A DNA stretch of 64,000 nucleotides, taken from assembly GCA_023957375.1 (NCBI GenBank), contig JAMLHB010000001.1, forward strand, positions 834,245-898,244, read 5' to 3'. This DNA comes from Flavobacteriales bacterium. GTDB taxonomy: Bacteria; Bacteroidota; Bacteroidia; Flavobacteriales_F; PHOS-HE28. Positions 25,845-36,900 of this stretch are shown one piece after another; within the stretch, counting starts at the first letter, position 1; each line of letters opens with the position of its first letter. Position numbers and translations under genes: made by a program. The notes under the pieces are model-generated. The model did not search any database. It worked only from the letters and a program-made list of their open reading frames with translations, and was not told the origin of the DNA.

Positions 25845-26082
25845 GGAGGGTGTGCCTGTGACTACTGGAAGTGCCCCGCCCAGGTCGGGGCGCCAAAAGT
25901 AAACCGGACACGTAGGCCCACCGTGGCCCCCACCGCCAACATTGCCGAACATGTTCGCCGAATGACGTTGAAAGCGCGCAAGGACCAATGATCACCGGGG
26001 CCCGCAAGCTGATGGCCGCTCCCTTCACCCGTCGTCCCGTTCCGTTGAACCCGGTCCTGCCTCCTTCCAAAAGTCATTGGCC

Positions 26083-27102
26083 TCAAGCCACCTGCGATGC
26101 CTCGGCGTTAGGCATCGCTGACTTGATGCGCGACTCCAATTCCTCACAGAGTTCGGCATTGTCGTCCAGCAATTGGCGCACGGCATCTCGGCCTTGTCCC
26201 AGTTTGGTTTCCTCGTAGGAGAACCAGCTGCCGCTCTTCTTGATGATGCCCAGTTCCACACCCATGTCAATGATCTCACCGGTTTTGCTGATGCCCTTTC
26301 CGTACAGGATATCAAACTCGGCCTTGCGGAAGGGCGGTGCCACCTTGTTCTTCACCACCTTGACCTTGGTGCGGTTCCCCAGCACGTTCTCCCCTTCCTT
26401 GATCTGGTTGGACCTGCGGATGTCCAAGCGGATGGATGCATAGAACTTCAGCGCATTGCCTCCGGTGGTGGTTTCGGGGTTGCCGAACATCACACCGATC
26501 TTTTCGCGCAATTGATTGATGAAGATGCAGCAGCAACCGGTCTTGCTGATGGTTCCCGTGAGCTTGCGCAGGGCCTTGCTCATCAACCGGGCTTGCATGC
26601 CCACGGCACTGTCCCCCATCTCTCCCTCGATCTCCGCACGCGGGGTAAGGGCCGCCACACTGTCCACCACCAGAATATCAATGGCGCCCGAGCGGATCAG
26701 GTTGTCGGCGATCTCCAAGGCCTGTTCGCCGTTGTCGGGCTGGCTGATCAGCAGGTTTTCGGTATCCACGCCCAGGCTTTCGGCATAGAAGCGGTCAAAG
26801 GCATGTTCGGCGTCAATGATCGCTGCAATGCCACCGTTCCGCTGGCATTCGGCAATGGCATGGATGGCCAAGGTGGTCTTGCCGCTGCTTTCCGGTCCGA
26901 AGATCTCCACCACACGCCCCTTGGGATAGCCGCCCACGCCCAAGGCGAGGTCCAATCCGATGGAGCCCGTGGGGATCACCTCCACCTTTTCAATGGCATC
27001 ATCGCCCATGCGCATCACAGCGCCCTTTCCAAAGGACTTTTCCATTTTGTCCATTGTGAGCTGCAGTGCCTTCAGCTTGTCCTTGTTGATCTCGGTTGCC
27101 AT
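26083..27102 (-). CDS. recA: Recombinase RecA
   Basis: A 339-residue DNA-dependent ATPase for homologous recombination and SOS induction. Start ATG at 27102 (MATEINKDK). Walker [10 protein letters not shown] at 69-77, the EHAFD segment, [15 protein letters not shown], Walker [10 protein letters not shown], loop L1 EGEMGDS and loop L2 [18 protein letters not shown]. The acidic C-terminus is short. Separated by 84 bp from the upstream bcp stop. I saw no SOS-box-like sequence in that gap. Confidence 0.98.
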   Translation of the reverse strand: MATEINKDKLKALQLTMDKMEKSFGKGAVMRMGDDAIEKVEVIPTGSIGLDLALGVGGYPKGRVVEIFGPESSGKTTLAIHAIAECQRNGGIAAIIDAEHAFDRFYAESLGVDTENLLISQPDNGEQALEIADNLIRSGAIDILVVDSVAALTPRAEIEGEMGDSAVGMQARLMSKALRKLTGTISKTGCCCIFINQLREKIGVMFGNPETTTGGNALKFYASIRLDIRRSNQIKEGENVLGNRTKVKVVKNKVAPPFRKAEFDILYGKGISKTGEIIDMGVELGIIKKSGSWFSYEETKLGQGRDAVRQLLDDNAELCEELESRIKSAMPNAEASQVA

Positions 27103-27186
27103 GTTTGATCCGTTTGTGGTTGGTGTTGTGTGTATCGCGGGGCCGATGCGCATCCGGGGCGAAGTTCGGCGTTCCGTTGCGAAGCT

Positions 27187-27648
27187 TTATTCCCCAATGC
27201 CTTCCAGCACTTGGGCGGCATGATCCCTGGTGCGCACCTTGGTGATGATCCGTTCGATGCTTCCGTCCTTGTCGATCAGGAAGGTGGTGCGCAGGATACC
27301 ATCGTATTCCCGGCCCATGAATTTCTTCTTGCCCCAAACCCCATATGCTTTGGCAGTCACTTTATCCGGGTCGGCAAGCAGGCGGAACGGCAAGTGGTAC
27401 TTGGCAGCGAACTTGCCATGCCGGGCAATGCTGTCCGGGCTTACGCCCAGTATCTCGTATCCGGCGTCGCGCAAGGGCCCGAAACCATCCCGCAGGCTGC
27501 AGGCTTGCGCCGTGCAACCGGGGGTGTCATCCTTGGGATAGAAGTACAGCACCAGTTTGCGACCGGCATAATCGGCCAAGCTCACGGCATCGCCGTGCTG
27601 ATCGATCCCGGCAAAATGTGGTGCCCGGGTTCCCACCTTCAAGTGCAT
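27187..27648 (-). CDS. bcp: Thioredoxin-dependent thiol peroxidase (Bcp/PrxQ)
   Basis: A 153-residue peroxiredoxin with ATG at 27648; in-frame upstream codons lie in the AT-richer promoter region of the divergent adhesin and are rejected. The peroxidatic cysteine C45 and resolving cysteine C50 lie in KDDTPGCTAQAC, the classic PrxQ spacing of five residues. It reduces hydrogen peroxide and organic hydroperoxides using thioredoxin. Divergent from the giant adhesin, sharing a 284-bp intergenic region. Confidence 0.96.
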   Translation of the reverse strand: MHLKVGTRAPHFAGIDQHGDAVSLADYAGRKLVLYFYPKDDTPGCTAQACSLRDGFGPLRDAGYEILGVSPDSIARHGKFAAKYHLPFRLLADPDKVTAKAYGVWGKKKFMGREYDGILRTTFLIDKDGSIERIITKVRTRDHAAQVLEGIGE

Positions 27649-27843
27649 GGTCGGCTTGTTTGACCTGACGGATATTTCGTCATTCAATGGACGTGCAATT
27701 AACCACACGGCTTTGGATCGACCAAATCCGCCTCGGAAAAAAGTTTTGAACATTTCCAACAGGGGGCCATCCGTTTTCCTGCTCTTCCGGCATCCATTCA
27801 TCTACGGGATTTCGTCCAATTCAATTGAAATCCTGATGAACAC

Positions 27844-27875
27844 TTGACAAACATCGACCAATCGCAAAACATTTG
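27844..27875 (+). promoter_or_regulatory. Candidate adhesin promoter overlapped by a perfect palindrome
   Basis: TTG at 27844-27846, 21 nt, then AACATTTG at 27868-27875 (one mismatch from TAnnTTTG). The -7 region lies inside TCGCAAA-ACA-TTTGCGA (27862-27878), a perfect 7-bp inverted repeat. Further upstream are TTCAATTGAA (27820-27829) and GATTTC/GAAATC arms (27808-27832). The placement suggests regulator binding over the promoter. Confidence 0.45.
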
Positions 27876-27932
27876 CGACCTGTGGCAAAAAATCGCCCTT
27901 GTTCAGAAACAATCATCAACCCCGTGTTTCAA

Positions 27933-30900
27933 ATGAAAAACACCCCACACATCAAGTTGCTCAGGCCTTTGCTCTGCATGGCCTTGGCCTTGTTCTTGGC
28001 GCTGCCGGGCAAGGCCCAGCTTGCCCATTCAAGGCAGGCCGGCACACCCCTGCACAACCATGCCCACGATGACCTGGCCGGGTTGTTGAACGAGCACGAC
28101 AAGGAGATCCATTTCCTGGAAAACAAGGGCCAGTTCTCCGCACCGGTGCTGTACCGGGCGGACCTGCCCATGGGCCAAGCCGTGGCCACGGCCTCGGGCA
28201 TGGTGATCACCGCCTTCGACCCGGCCACCTTGATGGAGTTCCAGCGCCAAGGCGTGGTGTATGAGGAGCTGATCAATGCCGGCCATTCCGCCACCGTGCC
28301 CACCTGGCACAAGAAGGGGCACACGTGGAAGTTGAACTTCACCGGTGCCTCGGCGGACATGAAAGTGGAGAGCCGTGCGGGGCATGACGTGGTCTCCAAC
28401 TATTTCATCAGCGGTACCCAGGCGACGGATGTGCGCAGCTTCCAGGAAGTGTGGTACAAGAACACCTATCGGGGCATCGACGTGCGCTACTACCCTGCCG
28501 CCGATGGTTCGCTGGAATACGATGTGATCTGCAAGCCCGGCAGCGATCCCGGGCAGATCGCCATCCAGTTCGAAGGCATCGACCGCCTGCGGGTGAACGA
28601 AAAGGGGGAACTGGTGCTGGCCACCAGCTTGGGCGAGGTCGCTTACCCGGCACCGATCGTGTACCAGCGCACCGGCGGCACGGAGCGCTCGGTGAATGCG
28701 TCCTATGTGGTGGAAGGCAAAAACACCCTGCGCTTCCAATTGGGCGAGTATGACAAAAATGCAACCTTGGTGATCGACCCGATCGCCCTGCGTTGGGCCA
28801 CCTGGATGAACACGGCCTCCAACTCAGACAACCACGGCCACTGCATTTGGGTGGACCCCGCCGACGGGGCCATCTACGTGGTTTCCCGCGTGAGCGGCGG
28901 CACGGACCAGATCACCCCGGGCGCCTTTGACACCAGCACCAACGGAAGCTACGACATGGTGGTGGGCAAGTACCTGGAACCCACCACGGTGGGAGGCAGT
29001 GGCACACGCGTGTGGCAGACCTACATCGGCGGCAGTGACGTGGAGAACCCGTATGCCATGGAACAGGGCCCTGACGGCAACCTGTACATCACCGGCTACA
29101 CCTCCAGCACGGATTACCCCATGCTTGGCGGAACCGCTTTCTCGGGCAGCAGCGTGAACCAGCAAGCGCAAGGCAGCGAGGATGTTTATATCACCAAGAT
29201 CAACCCGGCCGGCAACTCCATCAAATCCGCAGTGGTCGGCGGGAACAAGACCGACTACTCCTTCGACCTGCGCATAGCGCCCAATGGCGACGTGGTCATC
29301 GGCGGTTACACCAACAGCACCAACCTCGCCACTTCCAATCCGGGAAGTGGGGCTTCCAACACCAACAACGGCAGCAACGACGTGCTGCTGTTCCGTGTCA
29401 ACCAAGACCTGAGCGCCGTGCAATGGATGAAGAACTACGGTGGTTCCGGCAACGACTTGGCCCAGATCATGCTCTACGATGCAGCCTCCGGCGACATCTT
29501 CATTGGCGGGCGCACCACCAGCACCAACTTCCCCACCCTCAGCCCGCGGCAATCCACCCGGGGCGGCAGTGAGGATGGCTTCCTGCAACGGATCTCCGGA
29601 ACCGGCACCACGGTCTGGTCCTCCTACTTCCAATCCGCCAGCAGCAAGTCCACGGCCATCCTGTGCATGGCCATGGCCACTGGCGGCAACGAACTCTATT
29701 TCGGCGGAACCACCTCCGGACTGGCCAACAGCAACGTGTCCGCAAGCGGCACTTATGACAACAGCTACAACGGGGGCACCAACGACCTCTTCGTGGCGCG
29801 GATGAGCACGAGCCAGAGCTTCTCGGGCAGCACCTATGTCGGAGGCTCCGCCAACGAAGTGAACATGATGGGCCTGAACACGGACCAGAACAACGACGTG
29901 TTCGTGTTCGGCTATACCAACAGCACCAACTTCCCCGTAAGCTCAGCTCCGAACACTCCGGTGCAATCCACCAACATGGGCAGCAACGACAAGGTGTTCC
30001 TCAAGCTCAGCTCTGATCTTTCCAATTTGATCTTCAGCACCTACTACGGCGGATCCGGCGATGATTATGACCCGGTGGGTGAGCGCGGCATCAAATTCAG
30101 CAACTGCCGCATCTACACCATCGTCACTTCCCTGTCCAACAACATTCCGTTGACCCAGGGTGCGCTGAACACCACCAAGAACAGCAGCCAGTACGAACCG
30201 GGCATTGTGGTGTGGGCCAACCCGCCAGACCTCTTGGGCAACACCATCAGCGGTAACCAAAGCGTATGTGCGGGAAGTATCCCCGGGGACATCACCGGCA
30301 GCGTGCCGTCCTATTCCCTGCCCACGATCGTCCGCAACAACACGCCCTCCACCCCTCCTTCCCCCGGTTCAGCTACCACCTACCAGTGGCAGGTCAGCAC
30401 CGACAGCCTAAACTGGGTTGACATCTCCGGGGCGACCAGCCAAAACCTTCCGGGGTCGTTGATCGGCGCGGTAACGGAAAAAACGTACATCCGCCGCGTC
30501 ATCGGTGGTGATGCCTGCATCCTAGCCGGTGCCGCCGACCAAGTCGTGACCGTTAAACTGATCCAAGCCACCGGCACCGTGGCGAACGTTTCATGCAACG
30601 GCGCCAACAACGGCAGCATCACGGCCAGTTCCACGGGCGTGGCTCCTTTCTCCTATTCCTGGAGCAACGGCGCCAGTACGGCCACCATCAACAACTTGGC
30701 CCCCGGGCAGTACACGGTGCAAGTAACCGATGCCAACGGCTGCCAGGACTCTGAAACCTTCACCGTTACACAGCCCGCAGCCCTGGGCGGCTCGGTGCAA
30801 ACCGTGAACGCCACCTGCAACAACAGCAACGGCTCCGCCACGGCCAACATCACCGGGGGCACATCACCCTATACTTATGTGTGGAGTAGCGGTGGCACCG

Positions 30901-33900
30901 GGTCTACCGAGAATAATCTCGCCGCCGGAACTTATGGCGTGGATGTTACCGATGCCCATGGATGTACCCTGCACTTGGACTTCAGCATCGGCGCCGGCGG
31001 AACACCGGGGGCCAATGCCGGCGAGGACATGGTGCTCACCTGCGCCAGCGGCGGACAGATCACGTTGAACGGTTCTTCCCCCGCAAGCGGTGTCATCTTC
31101 TCTTGGACTGCCTCGAACGGCGGCAACATCGTTAGCGGCGGAAACACGGCCACACCGGTGGTGAACGCCGCAGGCACCTACACATTGGTGGTCACCAACG
31201 CCGTGGGATGCTACAGCACGGATGCCGCCCAGGTTACCGTGAATATGACCGCACCCAATGCCAGCGCATCCGTCAGCGATGTGTTGACGTGTTCCATGAC
31301 CTCCGTGACCCTCAATGGCGGCAGCACGACCACTGGCACGGCTTTCGGCTGGAGCGGCCCGGGTGGATTCACCAGCACGCTGGAAGATCCCTCGGTCTCA
31401 AGTCCGGGAACGTATACGCTGACCGTCACCGACACCATCAATGGTTGCATGGGCACAGCCACCGCCGTGGTGGAACTGGACAATGAAGCACCCGGCGCAC
31501 AGGCCACCGGTGGCGTGATCAACTGCAACAACCAGTGCGTCACCCTGCAAGGCACGGGCAACGGCTCCTACAGCTGGAGCGGCCCCGGCGGGTTCACCAG
31601 CACCCTGCAAAACCCCGAGGCTTGCACCGCAGGCACCTACACCCTGACCGTGACCGGCAGCAACGGATGCACCAGCACTGCCACTGCCCAAGTGACCCTG
31701 GACAACAGCGTGCCTGATGCGGGCGCACAGGGCGGAACCCTGACCTGCACGAACACCACCGTCACCCTCAACGGTAGCGGCGTGGGTAGCTTCTCCTGGA
31801 GCGGACCCGGTGGCTTCACCTCCACGGAGGAAGACCCCACCGTGAGCGTGCCCGGCACCTACACCCTGACCGTCACCGGCAGCAACGGTTGCAGCAGCAC
31901 CGCCACCGCCGTGGTGGAACTGGACAACGAAGCGCCCGGCGCACAGGCCGAAGGCGGCGTGATCAACTGCAACAACCAGTGCGTCACCCTGCAAGGCACG
32001 GGCAACGGCTCTTACAGTTGGAGCGGCCCCGGTGGCTTCACCAGCACCCTGCAAAACCCTGAGGCTTGCACCGCCGGTACCTACACCCTGACCGTCACCG
32101 GCAGCAACGGATGCACCAGCACTGCCACTGCCCAAGTGACCCTGGACAACAGCGTGCCTGATGCGGGCGCACAGGGCGGAACCCTGACCTGCACGAACAC
32201 CACCGTCACCCTCAACGGTAGCGGTGTGGGCAGCTTCTCCTGGAGCGGACCCGGTGGCTTCACCTCCACGGAGGAAGACCCCACCGTGAGCGTGCCTGGC
32301 ACCTACACCCTGACCGTCACCGGCAGCAACGGGTGCAGCAGCACCGCCACCGCCGTGGTGGAACTGGACAACGAAGCGCCCGGCGCACAGGCCGAAGGCG
32401 GCGTGATCAACTGCAACAACCAGTGCGTCACCCTGCAAGGCACGGGCAACGGCTCCTACAGTTGGAGCGGCCCCGGTGGCTTCACCAGCACCCTGCAAAA
32501 CCCTGAGGCTTGCACCGCCGGTACCTACACCCTGACCGTCACCGGCAGCAACGGATGCACCAGCACCGCCACTGCCCAAGTGACCCTGGACAACGAAGGA
32601 CCCGGGGCGATCGCAACAGGCGGTACGCTCACCTGCGCCATCGAGTGCATCACCCTCCAAGGCGACCATGGCCAGAACGTCTGGAACGGCATCACGGCCT
32701 ACATCTTCTCCTGGAGCGGACCAGGCGGGTTCACCAGCACCCTGCAAAACCCCACCGTCTGCGAGCCCGGCACCTACACCCTGACCGTCACCGGCACCAA
32801 CGGCTGCACCAGCACTGCCACTGCCGTGGTGGAACTGGACAATGAAGCACCCGGCGCACAGGCCGCCGGTGGCGTGATCAACTGCAACAACCAGTGTGTC
32901 ACCCTGCAAGGCACGGGCAACGGATCCTACAGCTGGAGCGGCCCCGGCGGCTTTGCTTCCACGGACCAGAATCCGCAAGCCTGCACCGCCGGCACCTACA
33001 CGCTCACCGTCACCGGCACCAACGGCTGCACCAGCACTGCCACTGCCGTGGTGGAACTGGACGACAACCTGCCTGACGCGGGCGCACAGGGCGGCACCTT
33101 GACCTGCTCCGACACGGTCGTTACCCTTAACGGCAGCGGCGTGGGTTCATTCAGCTGGACCGGCCCCGGCGGGTTCACTTCCACGGAGGAAGACCCGACC
33201 GTGGGAACGCCCGGCACCTACACCCTCACCGTCACCGGTAGCAACGGCTGCAGCAGCACCGCCACCGCCGTGGTGGAACTGGACAACGAAGCACCGGGTG
33301 CACAGGCCGAAGGCGGCGTGATCAACTGCAACAACCAGTGCGTCACCCTGCAAGGCACGGGCAACGGCTCCTACAGTTGGAGCGGCCCCGGTGGCTTCAC
33401 CAGCACCATGCAGAACCCCGAGGCTTGCACCGCCGGCACCTACACGCTCACCGTTACCGGTACCAATGGCTGCACCAGCCAGGCCACTGCAGAAGTGACC
33501 CTGGACAACGAAGGACCCGGGGCGATCGCAACAGGCGGTACGCTCACCTGCGCCATCGAGTGCATCACCCTCCAAGGCGACCATGGCCAGAACGTCTGGA
33601 ACGGCATCACGGCCTACATCTTCTCCTGGAGCGGACCAGGCGGGTTCACCAGCACCCTGCAAAACCCCACCGTCTGCGAGCCCGGCACCTACACCCTGAC
33701 CGTCACCGGCACCAACGGCTGCACCAGCACTGCCACTGCCGTGGTGGAACTGGACAATGAAGTACCCGGCGCACAGGCCGCCGGTGGCGTGATCAACTGC
33801 AACAACCAGTGCGTCACCCTGCAAGGCACGGGCAACGGCTCCTACAGTTGGAGCGGCCCCGGCGGCTTCACCAGCACCCTGCAGAACCCCGAGGCTTGCA

Positions 33901-36900
33901 CCGCCGGCACCTACACCCTGACCGTGACCGGCAGCAACGGATGCACCAGCACCGCCACCGCCGTGGTGGAACTGGACGACAACCTGCCTGACGCGGGCGC
34001 ACAAGGCGGAACCCTGACCTGCACCGACACGGTCGTTACCCTCAACGGTAGCGGTGTGGGCAGCTTCTCCTGGAGCGGCCCCGGTGGCTTCACCTCCACG
34101 GAGGAAGACCCCACCGTGAGCGTGCCCGGCACCTACACCCTGACCGTTACCGGCACCAACGGCTGCACCAGCACTGCCACTGCCGTGGTGGAACTGGACA
34201 ATGAAGTACCCGGCGCACAGGCCGCCGGTGGCGTGATCACCTGCAACAACCAGTGCGTCACCCTGCAAGGCACGGGCAACGGCTCCTACAGTTGGAGCGG
34301 CCCCGGCGGCTTCACCAGCACCCTGCAGAACCCCGAGGCTTGCACCGCCGGTACCTACACCCTGACCGTGACCGGCAGCAACGGATGCACCAGCACCGCC
34401 ACCGCCGTGGTGGAACTGGACGACAACCTGCCTGACGCGGGCGCACAGGGCGGAACCCTGACCTGCACCGACACGGTCGTTACCCTCAACGGTAGCGGTG
34501 TGGGCAGCTTCTCCTGGAGCGGCCCCGGTGGCTTCACCTCCACGGAGGAAGACCCCACCGTGAGCGTGCCCGGCACCTACACCCTGACCGTCACCGGCAG
34601 TAACGGGTGCAACAGCACCGCCACCGCCGTGGTGGAACTGGACAATGAAGCACCCGGCGCACAGGCCGAAGGCGGCGTGATCACCTGCAACAACCAGTGC
34701 ATCACCCTGCAAGGCACGGGCAACGGCTCCTACAGCTGGAGCGGCCCAGACGGGTTCACCAGCACCCTGCAGAACCCCGAGGCTTGCACCGCCGGTACCT
34801 ACACCCTGACGGTCACCGGCAGCAACGGATGCACCAGCACCGCCACTGCGGTAGTAATCTTGGACAAAGCCGCACCTGATGCGGGTGTACAAGGCGGAAC
34901 GATCACCTGCACGAACACCACCGTCACCCTAAACGGTAGCGGCGTGGGCAGCTTCTCCTGGAGCGGACCAGGTGGCTTCACCTCCACGGAGGAAGACCCC
35001 ACCGTGAGCGTGCCCGGCACCTACACCCTGACCGTCACCGGCAGCAACGGTTGCACCAGCACCGCCACCGCCGTGGTGGAACTGGACACTGAAGCGCCCG
35101 GCGCACAGGCCGAAGGCGGCGTGATCAACTGCAACAACCAGTGCGTCACCCTGCAAGGCACGGGCAACGGATCCTACAGCTGGAGCGGCCCCGGCGGCTT
35201 CAACAGCACCCTGCAAAACCCCGAGGCTTGCACCGCCGGCACCTACACCCTGACGGTCACCGGCAGCAACGGATGCACCAGCACCGCCACTGCCCAAGTG
35301 ACCCTGGACAACAGCGTGCCTGATGCGGGCGCACAGGGCGGAACGATCACTTGCATGAACACCACCGTCACCCTAAACGGTAGCGGCGTGGGCAGCTTCT
35401 CCTGGAGCGGCCCCGGTGGCTTCACCTCCACGGAGGAAGACCCCACCGTGAGCGTGCCCGGCACCTACACCCTGACCGTCACCGGCAGCAACGGTTGCAC
35501 CAGCACCGCCACCGCCGTGGTGGAACTGGACACTGAAGCGCCCGGCGCACAGGCCGAAGGCGGCGTGATCAACTGCAACAACCAGTGCGTCACCCTGCAA
35601 GGCACGGGCAACGGATCCTACAGTTGGAGCGGCCCCGGTGGCTTCACCAGCACCCTGCAAAACCCTGAGGCTTGCACCGCCGGTACCTACACGCTCACCG
35701 TTACCGGTACCAATGGCTGCACCAGCCAGGCCACTGCAGAAGTGACCCTGGACAACGAAGGACCCGGAGCGATCGCAACAGGCGGTACGCTCACCTGCGC
35801 CATGGAGTGCATCACCCTCCAAGGTGACCATGGCCAGAACATCTGGAACGGCATCACGGCCTACACCTTCTCCTGGAGCGGGCCCGGCGGGTTCACCAGC
35901 ACCCTGCAAAACCCCACCGTCTGCGAGCCCGGCACCTACACCCTGACCGTCACCGGCACCAACGGTTGCAGCAGCACCGCCACCGCCGTGGTGGAACTGG
36001 ACAATGAAGCGCCCGGCGCACAGGCCGCAGGTGGCGTGATCACCTGCAACAACCAATGCGTGACGCTCCAAGGCACGGGCAACGGATCCTACAGCTGGAG
36101 CGGCCCCGGCGGCTTTGCTTCCACGGACCAGAATCCGCAAGCCTGCACCGCCGGCACCTACACGCTCACCGTCACCGGCAGCAACGGATGCACCAGCACC
36201 GCCACTGCCCAAGTGACCCTGGACAACAGTGTGCCTGATGCGGGCGCACAGGGCGGAACGATCACTTGCATGAACACCACCGTCACCCTCAACGGTAGCG
36301 GTGTGGGCAGCTTCTCCTGGAGTGGACCCGGTGGCTTCACCTCCACGGAGGAAGACCCCACCGTGAGCGTGCCTGGCACCTACACCCTGACCGTCACTGG
36401 CAGCAACGGGTGCAGCAGCACCGCCACCGCCGTGGTGGAACTGGACAACGAAGCGCCCGGCGCACAGGCTGCCGGTGGTGTGATCACCTGCAACAACCAG
36501 TGCGTCACCCTGCAAGGCACGGGCAACGGCTCATACAGCTGGAGCGGCCCCGGCGGCTTCAACAGCACCTTGCAGAACCCCGAGGCTTGCACCGCCGGCA
36601 CCTACACCCTGACCGTCACCGGCAGCAACGGATGCACCAGCACCGCCACTGCCGTGGTGGAACTGGACAATGAAGCACCCGGCGCACAGGCCGCCGGTGG
36701 CGTGATCACCTGCAACAACCAGTGCGTCACCCTGGAAGGCACGGGCAACGGCTCCTACAGCTGGAGCGGTCCAGGCGGCTTCACCAGCACCCTGCAGAAC
36801 CCCGAGGCTTGCACCGCAGGCACCTACACCTTGACGGTGACGGGCACCAACGGCTGCAGCAGCACCGCCACCGCCGTGGTGGAACTGGACAACGAAGCAC

